From the NCBI GenBank assembly GCA_963744275.1, contig CAVUSX010000025.1, positions 62,001 through 126,000 on the forward strand: 64,000 bases of DNA, written 5' to 3'. This stretch comes from VAZQ01 sp963744275. GTDB lineage: Bacteria > Pseudomonadota > Alphaproteobacteria > Rhizobiales > Xanthobacteraceae. Positions 41,370 through 52,531 of this stretch are shown one piece after another. The notes beneath the pieces were generated by a model, which was not told the origin of the DNA, searched no databases, and saw only the letters and a list, made by a program, of their open reading frames with translations. A program made the translations under genes and the position numbers. Positions within the stretch are counted from its first letter, which is position 1, and each line of letters begins with the position of its first letter.

Positions 41370-41400
41370 GCCATCAGTGATCAATTCATCCCCCCACGCC

Positions 41401-41753
41401 ATGGTCCTGGTCGTCGATGACGACGTGTTCACCCGAATGGGAGCATCCGACATGTTCCTGGATGCCGGATACGAGGTGCTCGACGCCGGCAGTGCCGACG
41501 AGGCCTTGCGCTTCTTCGAGACGGGTTCCGACATTCGGCTGCTGTTCACGGACGTCAGCATGCCCGGCGCGATGAACGGGGCCGACTCTGGCCCGGCAGG
41601 TCGCGGCCAGATGGCCCGGCGTCGGCATCATCCTGGCGTCCGGCCGGCCCCGCCCCGACGCGCTTCCGCCGCGCATGCGCTTTCATGACAAGCCCTACAT
41701 GCCGGCCGCCGTGCTGCGGCAGGCAGAGGAAATGATGCATCCGCCGGAATAAT
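41401..41753 (+). CDS. Single-domain response regulator (receiver only), frame broken near 41590
   Basis: About 117 residues. MVLVVDDDVFTRMGASDMFL carries the acidic pair, DAGYEVLDAGSADEALRFFE is helix 2, and LLFTDVSMPG holds the phospho-acceptor Asp. After a frame break, VAARWPGVGIILASGRPRPD contains the conserved Ser/Thr and MRFHDKPYMPAAVLRQAEEM the conserved Lys. All receiver residues are present across the two frames, and no output domain follows. The start may be a little upstream (GTG 41374), since ATG 41401 lacks a ribosome site. It diverges from the HisKA_2 kinase gene. Such lone receivers relay phosphate or act on partner proteins in the alphaproteobacterial stress network. Confidence 0.75.
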
Positions 41754-41782
41754 CCGGCGGTCCCGCGCCATCCCGCGGACCA

Positions 41783-44700
41783 CTATCCCAGCCGAATCCG
41801 CAACCGATGGGTCTTGCCATCGTCCGCCAGCGCCACCGCGCAGCGGCCGCGCCTCGATCGGCGCGTCGTCGAGTGCCGCCGCGGCGATGCCGGCTCCGGC
41901 GCGGTCCGGGTTCTCGACCTCGATCTCGTATCTGGCGGAGCGATGCCTGAGCGTCATCGAAAAGCGCGGCCAAGCGGTCGGAATGCACGGATCGAGATGC
42001 AGCGTGCCGCCCAGCAGGCGCAGCCCCAGAATGCTTTCGATGCCGGCGCGCTGCATCCATCCGGCCGAGCCGCTGTACCAGGTCCAGCCGCCGCGTCCGA
42101 CGTGGCGCGGATTTGAATAGACGTCCGCCGCCACCACATAGGGCTCCACCTTGTAGCGCTGCACGCCGGCGCGGCTGCGGGCGTGATTGATGGGGTTGAG
42201 AAGGGAGAAGCAGCGCCGCCGCCTCGTCGCCTTGCCCGAGCGCCGCGAAGGCCATCACGGACCACAGGGCGGCGTGGGTATATTGGCCGCCGTTCTCGCG
42301 AACGCCGGGCGGATAGCCTTTGACGTAGCCGGGATCGAGCCCGGTCTGATCGAACGGCGGCGTGAACAGGAGCGCCACTGCGTCCTGCGGCCGGATGAGC
42401 TCGCGCTTGACCGCCGCCATGGCGCGCACGCTGCGGCCGCGGTCCGCCGCGCCTGAAAGCACCGACCACGCCTGCGCGATCGAATCGATCCGGCACTCGA
42501 CGCTCGCCGCCGATCCGAACGGGGTGCCGTCATCGAACCAGCCGCGCCGGTACCAATCGCCGTCCCAGGCTTCCCGCTCGAGCGCGGCCTGCAGGGCGGC
42601 GGCATCGGTGCGCCATCCCGCCGCCCGCGCGGTGTCGCCGCGCGCCTGCGCGATGGGCGCAAATGCCGTCAAGGTCGCGTAGAGGAGCCAGCCGAGCCAG
42701 ACGCTCTCGCCGCGCCCGTCGACGCCGACGCGGTTCATGCCGTCGTTCCAATCGCCGGTGCCGAACAACGGCAAACCGTGGGTGCCGACCGCCAGGCTGT
42801 GGTCGAGGCCGCGCGCGCAGTGCTCGTAGAGGCTGCCGGTCTCATCCGAGATGGTCGGCTGGAAGGCGTTCTCGTGCTCGCCGGCCGCGAGCCTCGGGCC
42901 TTCCAGGAACGGAACCACCTCGTCGAGGACGGCGGCATCGTCGGTCGCGGCGACATAATGGGCGGCCGCGAAGGCGAGCCAGGCCCGGTCGTCGGAAATG
43001 CGCGTGCGCACGCCCTGCCCGGAATGGGGCAGCCACCAGTGCTGCACGTCGCCTTCGACGAATTGGCGGGCCGCGGCCCGCAGCAAATGCTCGCGGGTCA
43101 TCGCGGGACGCGCGCCCACGATCGCCATGCCGTCCTGCAGCTGGTCGCGAAATCCGTAGGCGCCGCTCGACTGATAGAACGCCGAGCGCGCCCAGATGCG
43201 GCAGGCGATGGTCTGGTAGAGGAGCCAGCCGTTGAGCATGATGTCCATCGGCCGGTCCGGCGTCTTCACTTGCACGGTGCCCAGCACATCGGCCCAGTAG
43301 CGACCGACATCGGACAGGATCGCGTCGAGATCGGCCGTCCGATATTGCGCGATCAAGGCCCGGGCTTCGACGGCGCCGGCGGCCTGCCCAGCAGGAACAC
43401 CACATCGACGCTGCCGCGCGGCGGAATCTCGACGGCGGTGCGCAAGGCGCCGCAGGGATCGAGGCCGGCTCCGAGCGTCTTGCGCAGCGGCCCGGCGCCG
43501 GTGAGCGCCGCCGGGCGCGCCAGCGTGCCGTTGCGGCCGATGAATTCCCGCCGGTCGCCGGTCCAGTCGGTTTGGGCGCCGGCGAGGTCGGCGAACGCGA
43601 CCCGCGATCCGAAGTCGGCGCTCCAGGCATTGCGGGCGAACATCGCGCCGCACCTGGGATCGATCTGCGTCATCACGAACGGCGCACAGCCGCTGCGCGA
43701 GGGACCCAACACCCATTCCACATAGGCGGTCACCGATATATGGCGGGTGCGGTTCGATATGTTGCTCAGCCGCAGGCGCGATATCTTGACCGGGTCATTG
43801 AGCGGCACGAGCTGAACGAGATCGGCCGCGATGCCGTGGGCCGTGTGCTCGAACCGGGAATATCCCCGCCCGTGACGCGCCACATAGGTCGCGGTTTCAT
43901 CGCGGATCGGCAACGCGGTCGGGCTCCACAGCTCGCCGGTGATGTCGTCGCGCAGATAGAACGCCTCGCCCGGACGATCCGTGACGGGATCGTTCGACCA
44001 GGGCGTGAGCTGGTTCTCGCGGCTGTTGACCGACCAGGTGGTGCCGCCGCCTTCGGTCGGCACCTGAAATCCGAACGCCGAGTTGGCGATGACGTTGATC
44101 CAGGGAGCCGGCGTCCACTGGCCCGGACCCAGGATGGTCACATATTCCTGCCCGTCGGCCGCGAAGCCGCCCAGTCCGTTGAAGAATTCGAGCTCGGGCG
44201 TGGGCGGCGGCACCGTCGGCTGCGCTTGGGGGAAAGTCCGTTTCGCGACCGCCCGGATCGGGGCGTTGGGACTGGGGACTCGATCGAGCTGGTCGGACAG
44301 GCGCCCGCGCTGTCCGGTCATGACCACCCGCGCGACCGATGCGATGAGCCCGCGGATCTCGGGTGACATCAGATCGGCTCGCAGCACGTAGATGCGGCCG
44401 ACGGGTCCCTCCGGGCCGGCTTGCGGCTGTGCCTCGCCCGCCCGCACCAGGGCCTCGAGCGCGATCTGAAGATCCTGAACGTAGGACGAGGAGCGCTCGT
44501 TCAGGATCACGAGATCGACGGCGAATCGCTTCATCCGCCAGTATTCGTGCGCCTGCAGGAGTTGCGCGTGCGAGATCCAGATGCTCGATGTCCGCGATGC
44601 GCATGAGCAGGATCGGCAAGTCGCCGGAAATGCCCAGAGTGCCACAGCGCCGATTGTGCGCCCGCTCCGCGCACGATGGTGTCGGAGGAGGGTCGCAGGG

Positions 44701-47700
44701 TCGGGGCGGCATAGAGGAGGTGTCCGGCCAGACGCTGGAACAGGCCGGCCTCGCTCGGATCGATGCCGATGTGATGGAGCTGGACCTGCGCCTGCGTCCA
44801 GGCGAGCGTCGTCGCCCGCTCGAAGGCGGTCGCGTCCCTGTGCTTGTCGATCAAATCGAGCAGGGCTGCGCGGGAGGGCGCGACCACGGTCCAAAAAGCG
44901 ATGCGCGCCGTCGCTCCCGGTGCGATCCGCACGCGCTGGCGCAGCGCGAAGATCGGATCGAGCACCGTGCCGACGGTGTTCGAGAGCGATCGGCCCTCGT
45001 GCACCGCGATTGCGGTTCTGGCGCTGCCGCCGCGGCCGAGAAAACGCGCCCTGTCGGTCTCGACCTCGGGCTTTCCCACGCTGTCGCCGTCGACGACGGC
45101 GAGATGCCCGGCCCAGATTTCCGGCTCGTCCGGCGAACGCCGCCGTCTGGTCGCCAACAGGGTGCCGGCGAGCGGGAGATACTCGGTCTCGACGAACAGC
45201 TTGGAGAACGCCGGATGCGCGAGGTCGGCCGCCTGCGGGGCCAGCACCAGCTCGGCATAGGAGGTGACATCGATCTCGCGCACGGCGTTGCCGGAGTTGG
45301 ATATGGAGATGCGACGGACCTCGGCATCGTCCTCGGCCGAGACCAGCACCTCCATGACGGTCGTGAGCGGTCCGTAGCTGCGCTTGAACTCCGCACGGTC
45401 CTCGTTGAAGGTGACGCCGTAGTCGTCCGGCTCGACCCCGCTCGGCTGAAAGCCCGCCGACCAGACATTGTCGCTGCCGACGTCGCGCAGGTAGATGTAG
45501 GAGCCCCAGTCGTCGCAGGTGGCATCCTCGCGCCAGCGCGTCACCGCCATGCCGCGCCAGCGGCTGAAGCCCGAGCCGGCAGCGGTGAGCATCACCGTAT
45601 AGCGGCCGTTGGAGAGAAGATGCGTGGCCGGCGTGGCGCTGTGCGCGCCGGCGAGATGCCGGCCGCCGGGGATTGCGAGCTCGCGAACCTTGGCAGCCGA
45701 CTTGGTCTCCGCCGCCCAGGGACGCGACACCATGACGTCGCGCGATACGCGTTCCTGCAGCAGCAGCTCGGTCGCCTGCACGATGGGCTCGGCGTGGAAC
45801 CGCGCCCGCATCGCGCCGTCGAGCAGCGCGTCCGCGACGGCGACGATCGTCATGCCTTGATGGTGCGCCATGAAGGCGCGCACGATCGCGACGGTGGTGT
45901 CCTCCGGCAGACGGATCGGCGTGTAATCCAGCGCTTCGTAAAACCCGAAGCGGCCGCGCGCCCCGGCTGCCGCAAGCCGTTCGAAGTTGCGCGCCGCAGC
46001 CTGCGGATCCACCATGGCGGCGAGCGCGGTCGCGTAGGGGGCGATGACGATGTTCTCGCCCAGGCCGCGCTTGAGGCCGAGGCCCGGCACGCCGAAGTTC
46101 GAATATTGGTAGGTGAATTCCCGGTCGCGGACGTTGTAGGCGGATTCCGAAACGCCCCATGGCACGCCGAGCGTCGCCCCGTACTCGATCTGGCGCTGCA
46201 CGGTCAGTCGGCTGCTGCTGCTCGATGAGGCTTCCCCCCGGCGCGCGAATGACCAGCGACGGCATGAGATATTCGAACATCGAGCCCGACCACGAGATCA
46301 GCGCGGCGCCATGCCCGATCGGCGTGACGGCACGGCCGAGGCGGAACCAATGGCGCGCCGGGACATCACCCTTGGCGATCGCCATGAAGCTCGCCAGCCG
46401 CGCCTCGGAGGCGAGGAGATCGTAGCAGTTGGGGTCGAGCGAGTCGTCGGACATCCGATAGCCGATCGAGAGCAGCTTGCGGTCTTGGTCCAGCAGGAAG
46501 CCGAACTCCATCGCCAGCGCGGTCGCGCGCGCGTCTTCTTCCACGGCCTCGAGGCGCGCCGTCAGCGCCGCATCGGCAGCGGGCGCCTGCGCGAGGTCGC
46601 GGCGGTGGCTCTCGATCGCGCCGCCGGCCGCCTCCGCCCAGAACTGCAGGTCGGCGCCGATATTGTCGCCGCGCTCGATCGCGAATGCGCGGGCGATGTC
46701 GGCCAGGGTCTCGGTGCCGACCGCCAGGGCGGCGAGGCGCTGCGCGATATCCTCGCCATCGGTCGGCTCCCGGCGGACATCGGCGGCCAGCGAGGCGAAC
46801 GCATCCTCGAGATGGCGCCAGGTCACCGTCTGCACGCGGCGCGCGTCGCGCAGGTGGCTCGCCTCCGCGCGCGCCAGCTCGATCGCGTCGGCGATCCCCT
46901 CCAGACGACGCGCGTCGGAGATCGGATGATTTTTCCATTCCCGGCAGGCATTCGCCAGCGCGATCAGGTGCCCGGCCAGATTGCCGCTGTCGACCGAGGA
47001 AATATAGCGGGGATCGAGCGGTCGCAAATCGCGCGTATCGTACCAGTTGAAGAAATGGCCGCGGAAGCGCGCCAGCTCGCGCATGGTCGACAGCGTCGCC
47101 TCCAGTCGCGCGACCGCATCGATCGTCCCGGTCCAACCGAAGTCGCGCGCGCTCGCGGTCGACAGCAGATAGAGGCCGATATTGGTCGGCGAGGTCCGGT
47201 GCGCCAGCACCGGCACCGGATCTTCCTGGAAGTTGTCCGGCGGCAGCATGTGATCGAGCGCGGTCACGAAGGTCTCGAAGAACCGCCAGGTGCGGCGCGC
47301 CGTCAGCCGCAGGATGCGGGCGTCGCCGGCGGACATCGGCAGGCGCCCCGCCACCGGCGGTGACCGGCTCGTCCAGCGCGCGATCGCGGGCGAGGCGAAC
47401 CAAAGCGCCGCGAACGGCAGCGCCAACGGCCAGGTCGCGTTACCGCCGGCGCCGGCGACGATCATCGCCAGAACGGCGATCACGACCGCACCGGCCATTT
47501 GGCGATAGAATCCCTGGAGATCGAGCCGCGGACCGGTCTTCGCCTGCGCGGCCGTGATCCATTCGAGCAGATGGCGGTGGGTGACGAACAGCCGGATCAG
47601 GGTGCGCACGATGGCGTCGCCCATCAGCGACGCCTGATGGGCCAGCGAGATGATCATGAGCGCCGATTGGGCGAGCGCCAGACGAAGATCGGAGCCGAGC

Positions 47701-50353
47701 GCGCCGAGATAGCTGCGCATCGTCACCCCGGCTCGCCGCGACACGACCGTGGCGGCGGCGGGAATGAGCGTCGGCAGCACGATGGTGGCGATCACGAAGG
47801 AGGTCCAGAGCGCCGCGGCGTGAAACGGCAGTGTCCAGCCGGTCAGCAGGGCCAGGATGGCGGCCGGCGCCGACAGCGTGCGCCGCAGATTGTCGAGCAT
47901 CTTCCAGCGCCCGATCGCCGGCACGGCGCGCGCCTGCCGTCGCGCTTGCGATCCGCGCCGCGGAGCGGGCCGCGGCCGAAAATCCAAGGCAGCAACTGCC
48001 AGTCGCCGCGCGCCCAGCGATGGTGACGAAGCGCGGCGACGTCGTAACGGGCGGGGAACTCCTCGACCACCTCGACATCGGAGGCGAGACCGGCGCGGGC
48101 GAATATGCCTTCGAACAGATCATGGCTGAGCAGCGTCGAATCCGGCACGCGGTCGCCGAGCGCCAGCTCGAAGGAATCGATCTCATAGATGCCCTTGCCC
48201 GCATACGAGCCCTCACCGAACAAATCCTGGTAGACGTCGGACACGGCGGCCGCATAGGGGTCGATGCCGCACATGCCGGAGAACACGCGCTGGAACAGCG
48301 AGCCTTCGCGGCCGACCGGCAGCGACGGCGTGACCCGCGGCTGCAGCACCGCGTAACCCTCGACCACACGGCCGGCGTCGGCGTCGAAGCGTGGCCGGTT
48401 GAGCGGATGCGCCATCTTGCCGATCAGGCGGTGAACGGTGTCGCGCGGCAGCTTGGTGTCGGCATCGAGCGTCAGCACGTAGCGGACGTCCGCCGGCGCG
48501 ACGCAAGGTCGCCCGGTCGTCGACATGAAAGTCGTGTCATCGGCGCCGCGCAGGAATCGGTTCAGCTCATGCAGCTTGCCGCGCTTGCGCTCCCAACCGA
48601 TCCAGCGCCCTTCGCCTTCGTTCCACACGCGCCGGCGATGGAAGAGCAGGAAGCGCGCGGCGCCTGCGCTCGCCTCGTAGCGCTGGTTGAGCTCCGCGAT
48701 GCCGGCCACGGCGCACTGCAGGAGCGCCGCGTCACCCTCCGCGTGCTCGGTCGCGGCGTCGACCCAGTCGGACAGCAACGCGAAATGAACCGCGCCCTCG
48801 GGGCTGGCGAGGTGATGAATCTCCAGCCGCTCGATCTGCTCCTCGACCGCAGCGCGCGTGGTCAGCAGCATCGGTACCGCGACCAGCGTTCGCAGGCGTG
48901 CCGGCACGCCGTTGCGCAGCTCCAGGGCGGGCAGGAGGGTCGCGCCCAAGCCGCGCATCACGCCGCGGTTCACCAGCGCCACGGCCGCGTCGATGGCCGG
49001 AATGGCACCCAGAATGCCGAGCAGGCTCAGCCATTCCCATTCTGGCGCCGCCGCGGCGATCGCGATGAGCGTGGGGGCGAGCAGGGCGGCGGCGACCACC
49101 GCGATGGCGCCGACATAACCGCCGATGCCGAGGCGGCGGCCGGACCGCCCGAGCCACGTGCGTGGCGGCGGCCGGTAACCGATCGCGATCTCGAACCCGC
49201 GGCGTCCGCCGGCGAGGAGGTGATAGCCCGGGTCGCTCCGGCGGCGGTCGGTCGCGTCGGCGTCCGCGGCCTGCGCGGCGGCCGTGATGGCGCGGCGGGC
49301 GATGTCGATCTCGGCCCATTTCGAGCCGCGCGCCAGCTGCTCGATGGCGCTGCGGTAGAGATTGCGCGTCGGAAAATCCATGTCGCGAAAGTCGCTGCCG
49401 CCGGCCAGCACGTCGTCGACCAGGCTGATGCGCTCGAACAGCTCCGTCCAGTCGACGTCGGAGATCAGGCGCATGCTGGTGATGATGTTGCGCACCGTGA
49501 CGGTGCCGGTGCCCTGCCGGTGATGCTCGTCGCGAACGACCGAATTGGCGGTCGCTCCCTGCGCGGCCAGGCGCTGGTCGAGCCAAGTCAGCGCCGGCGT
49601 GATGCGCGGATCCTGGTCGCGCAACCGGTGCACGAGCTCGACGGCGAAAGCGTCGGACAGCTCGACCTGCTCGATTCCGGCGAGCACGTCGGGCACCGGC
49701 TCGGCGGCGTGCGCGTCGCCACCGAGCAGGCGGTCGGCGAATTCGTCGGCTTCCTGCCGGGCCGCGGCGCTGTGCACGATGAGATCCGCCAGCCGCCTGA
49801 GATTCTCGACCAGGACGATCCGCAGCGTGATCGCCACCGCCCACAGCTCGCCGATCGTCAGCGGCTGCACCTCCTGATAGGCGCGCACGAATCGAATGAG
49901 CATCTCGGAATCGAAACGGCTGTCGGTGTGCGCCACGAACGCCCAGGCCACGCCGAACACGCGCGGATAGCCCTCGAACGGGCCATCGGCGAGCTTGGGG
50001 AGCTGCCGGTAGTAGCCCGGCGGCAGATCGGAATGGATCTCGCGGATCTGCCGCTCGACGATATGATAGTTGTCGACCAGCCATTCGCCCGGCGGGGTGA
50101 TGGCGCGTCCTTCGTCGATGTCCTGCGCGACCTTGCGATAGGCGTTGAGCAGCACGGCGCCGTTGTCGCTCAATCGACGGGCCAGCGGGCGGCCCCTCGT
50201 GGGCTTCGGCGTGACCGATTGCGCGACCGCCAGGCTGCGGGCATGCACCTCCAGGCGCTCGACGCTGAAGAGCTCCTCGCGTAAAGGTTCGCGGCTGTTC
50301 CAGGGTGACGCCGAAAGCGGGCGCCCGAGGCTGCGGCGAATGTGTATCGTCAA
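41783..50353 (-). CDS. ndvB: Cyclic beta-1,2-glucan synthase NdvB, about six frame breaks
   Basis: About 2857 codons, the usual giant size. It makes cyclic beta-1,2-glucan from UDP-glucose in the inner membrane, for osmotic adaptation and host infection. The N-terminal part has IVERQIREIHSDLPPGYYRQ; the GT84 glycosyltransferase follows with YVLTLDADTKLPRDTVHRLI near 628 and HHRWARGDWQLLPW. Membrane helices lie between and after (AAILALLTGWTLPFHAAALW). The middle and C-terminal GH94-like domains include WYDTRDLRPLDPRYISSVDS, MAHHQGMTIVAVADALL and, near the end, PLFGTGDWNDGMNRVGVDG with the phosphorylase Asp. Breaks are near 47985, 46215, 44610, 43360, 42195 and 41855. A total span divisible by three fits six single insertions. 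The TTG start at 50353 overlaps the pfkB stop. Confidence 0.9.
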
Positions 50354-51342
50354 CTGGACCTTTCCGCCGTGCGGCCTGCGCGCGCTCCGAGCGAGTAGGG
50401 GGCCTCCATCGCCGACACCGGAGAATTGGGCGATCCGGCATGCGCAGCTTCGGCAGGATCGCCGAACCGGCGCCGGATTTCATCGATATCCGCGCGCGTC
50501 GGCAAGCCGGCTTCATTTCCCAAGCGCTGGATCTTATACGCCGCCGCCGCCCGGGCGAAGTTGAAATGACTCTCCCATGTCCCGGCCTGATCGGCGAGAT
50601 AGGAATACACATAGGCGCCGTGAAACACGTCGCCGGCCCCGCTGGTGTCCACGACCCGGTCGGCCGGCACCGCGAGCGCGGCACTCGAGCGCACCATCCC
50701 GGTCTCGTCATACCAGAGCAGCCCGCGCTCCCCCATGGTCACGCCGCCGATGCGGCAACCGCGGCCTTTCAGATAGTCCAGCATCTCGGCGGGAGCGAGT
50801 CCCATCTGCTCGCACAGCCGCGTCGCCACGATGGCCACGTCGATGAAGGCCAGCAGGTCGTGCGTATTTGTACGAAGTCCGCCGCCGTCGAGCGAGGTGA
50901 GGATTCCCTCCGACCGACACAGCTTCGCATAATGGATGGCGGCGTCCGGCTGGTGCCCGTCGACGTGGAGCGCGCGGCAGCCGGTGAGATCGAGCGACGG
51001 ATAGGAATTGAGATGAGCGTCATCACGGCAGCGCACGATCGCGCGCCTGCCGTCCTTCGGCATGATGAACGAGAGCGAGGACGTGCTGACGTGGCGGGGA
51101 TGGATCGAGATGGCGTATTTCGCGGCCATCTCCAGGAACATGCGTCCGAGCCAGTCATCCGCGACCGTGGTGAGCAGATCCGGCGCGATCGAGAGCTTGG
51201 CGCAGCAGAAGGCGGCGGTGACGGCATTGCCGCCGAACGAGACCGCGTAGGCCGATGCCACGTGCTTTTCATCGCCGACCGGAAGCCGATCGGTCAGGAA
51301 GGTGACGTCGATGTAGGTTTGGCCGATGAAGAGAGCTTGCAT
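50350..51342 (-). CDS. PfkB-family sugar kinase, coupled to ndvB
   Basis: 330 residues from ATG 51342 (or 341 from ATG 51375; neither has a clear ribosome site). ALFIGQTYIDVTFLTDRLPV, VSFGGNAVTAAFCCAKLSIA and the C-terminal VVDTSGAGDVFHGAYVYSYL are the PfkB/ribokinase motifs; the last holds the catalytic Asp and anion hole. It would phosphorylate a sugar or nucleoside in the cytoplasm; the substrate is unknown. Its TGA stop overlaps the TTG start of ndvB (TTGA at 50350-50353), so the two are translationally coupled and presumably linked in glucan supply or control. The spacer upstream holds the inverted repeat GGAACC-AG-GGTTCC at 51528. Confidence 0.87.
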   Translation of the reverse strand: MQALFIGQTYIDVTFLTDRLPVGDEKHVASAYAVSFGGNAVTAAFCCAKLSIAPDLLTTVADDWLGRMFLEMAAKYAISIHPRHVSTSSLSFIMPKDGRRAIVRCRDDAHLNSYPSLDLTGCRALHVDGHQPDAAIHYAKLCRSEGILTSLDGGGLRTNTHDLLAFIDVAIVATRLCEQMGLAPAEMLDYLKGRGCRIGGVTMGERGLLWYDETGMVRSSAALAVPADRVVDTSGAGDVFHGAYVYSYLADQAGTWESHFNFARAAAAYKIQRLGNEAGLPTRADIDEIRRRFGDPAEAAHAGSPNSPVSAMEAPYSLGARAGRTAERSS

Positions 51343-51646
51343 GGGTCCCGCGATGGATCGGCCGGAGCCCGCCATGCCGGCATTGACGATGGAGCTGGTC
51401 CCTGGGCAGCCGCATTCGGACCAAAGTCGCCGTGTTCTCGATCACAGGAGCAATGACCGAGCCGTGCTTTCGGTTCCCGAACCGCGCTTCTACAAAGATT
51501 CGGCTGATTGTAAGATACTCTCACATGGGAACCAGGGTTCCGTTTCGCAAGCATGCGCGCAAGATTATTGCTGTCGCATTGCTTGAATTGCCCGCCGCGG
51601 CGGTGAAACGCGCGGCGCACCAAAGCTCGTCGCCCGTTGCGCGCGA

Positions 51647-52156
51647 TCACGCGGCCGGTCGGGTGGCTTTCCGCGCCGGCACAAAGTGCGCTGCGAGGAC
51701 ATGCTTGTCGCGAGCCAGCGCTCGGCAGGCAATCGCTACGACGGGCGGCAGCTCATCTTTCTTCAAATAGCCCATGATCGTGCGTCGGCCGACCCCGAGC
51801 AGTTTGGCCGCTTCTGTCAACGATAGCCCCAATTCAATCCGCCATTCTCCGAAATTCGCCCCCGTCATCGGCTGCTGCTCTTCCGCAATCCGCTTTAGGG
51901 TCGCGGCCGAAACATCTAAAGGACCCCACTTCGTCGGGACGGGCCAGGATACCCCAAGGCCGTGCTCCACGATTTCCGCCTTGGCAAATGTCTTGGTGTC
52001 ATCCATCAGCGGTGCGAAATGCACGCTGCGAGCGATCAGTCCGGTCATGTCGAGCTCGCGGTCACGCCGATCGCCGGCGAACCGGACACGCAGAACGTGG
52101 TTGCCAGTCGCACGCACCTTTGTGACTTTTGCGATATCGTCGCTCATACTGGTCAC
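51647..52156 (-). CDS. DUF2442 domain fused to a helix-turn-helix (putative antitoxin/regulator)
   Basis: 169 residues. The N-terminal 85 residues are DUF2442-like (VLRVRFAGDRRDRELDMTGL, then KAEIVEHGLGVSWPVPTKWG). The C-terminal part has FGEWRIELGLSLTEAAKLLG and VGRRTIMGYLKKDELPP, an XRE-type helix-turn-helix. The start overlaps the stop of the DUF4160 gene (ATGA), so the two are one operon. DUF4160/DUF2442 pairs recur across bacteria and are suspected toxin-antitoxin-like modules; function is unproven. The HTH half makes this member the likely autoregulator acting on the palindrome at 52407. Confidence 0.8.
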   Translation of the reverse strand: MTSMSDDIAKVTKVRATGNHVLRVRFAGDRRDRELDMTGLIARSVHFAPLMDDTKTFAKAEIVEHGLGVSWPVPTKWGPLDVSAATLKRIAEEQQPMTGANFGEWRIELGLSLTEAAKLLGVGRRTIMGYLKKDELPPVVAIACRALARDKHVLAAHFVPARKATRPAA

Positions 52157-52380
52157 CTCTGGAATTCATCCCACATCGCCAACAACTCGACCCGACGCGC
52201 CGCTACCCGGCGGCGAGCCTGTTTCAGGACCCTGTTGGGCACATGACCTGCCAGCAAGTCGCCATTTGAGATGCGCATCTTCGCGGCGAAGTCGGGGCCC
52301 TTGATGTGCACGTGCGGCGGATTCTCGTCCTGAAAGAACATCAGGAGCTTGACGTTGCCAAACCTCGCGATTTCCGGCAT
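52153..52380 (-). CDS. DUF4160 protein
   Basis: 75 residues. MPEIARFGNVKLLMFFQDEN and PPHVHIKGPDFAAKMRISNG give the DUF4160 hallmark (MP.i.rf.g..i.ff..D..PPHvHv), which includes a PPHVH segment with two His. The tail is basic and helical (LKQARRRVAARRVELLAMWD). It is the first gene of a two-gene unit with the DUF2442-HTH gene and stands behind its own promoter at 52403-52431. The family is small and uncharacterised, and the pair is widely mobile. Confidence 0.85.
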   Translation of the reverse strand: MPEIARFGNVKLLMFFQDENPPHVHIKGPDFAAKMRISNGDLLAGHVPNRVLKQARRRVAARRVELLAMWDEFQR

Positions 52381-52402
52381 CCACGCTCCCGCGACCGTGC
52401 GG

Positions 52403-52431
52403 TATATAGGGCAATATTTGCCCTAGTTCAA
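52403..52431 (-). promoter_or_regulatory. Promoter with palindromic operator for the DUF4160/DUF2442-HTH pair
   Basis: On the minus strand TTGAAC (52431-52426), 17 bases, TATATA (52408-52403). The spacer is almost filled by a perfect palindrome, TAGGGCAA-TAT-TTGCCCTA (plus strand, 52407-52425). The start codon is 23 bases further on. A repressor on this site would block the polymerase completely. Confidence 0.78.
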
Positions 52432-52531
52432 GCGCGATGGCCCTCGGGGTAGATGGCGAGGGCAGCCTTACGGTGCTGCGCACGAGTAGTCGCCCTATCC
52501 TCATCGGGCGCTCATCTGCCCGCCGCGGAGG

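Noticed and set aside
41814..50284. Many long plus-strand frames opposite ndvB
   Set aside because: All are composition shadows. The minus-strand frames join into one NdvB.
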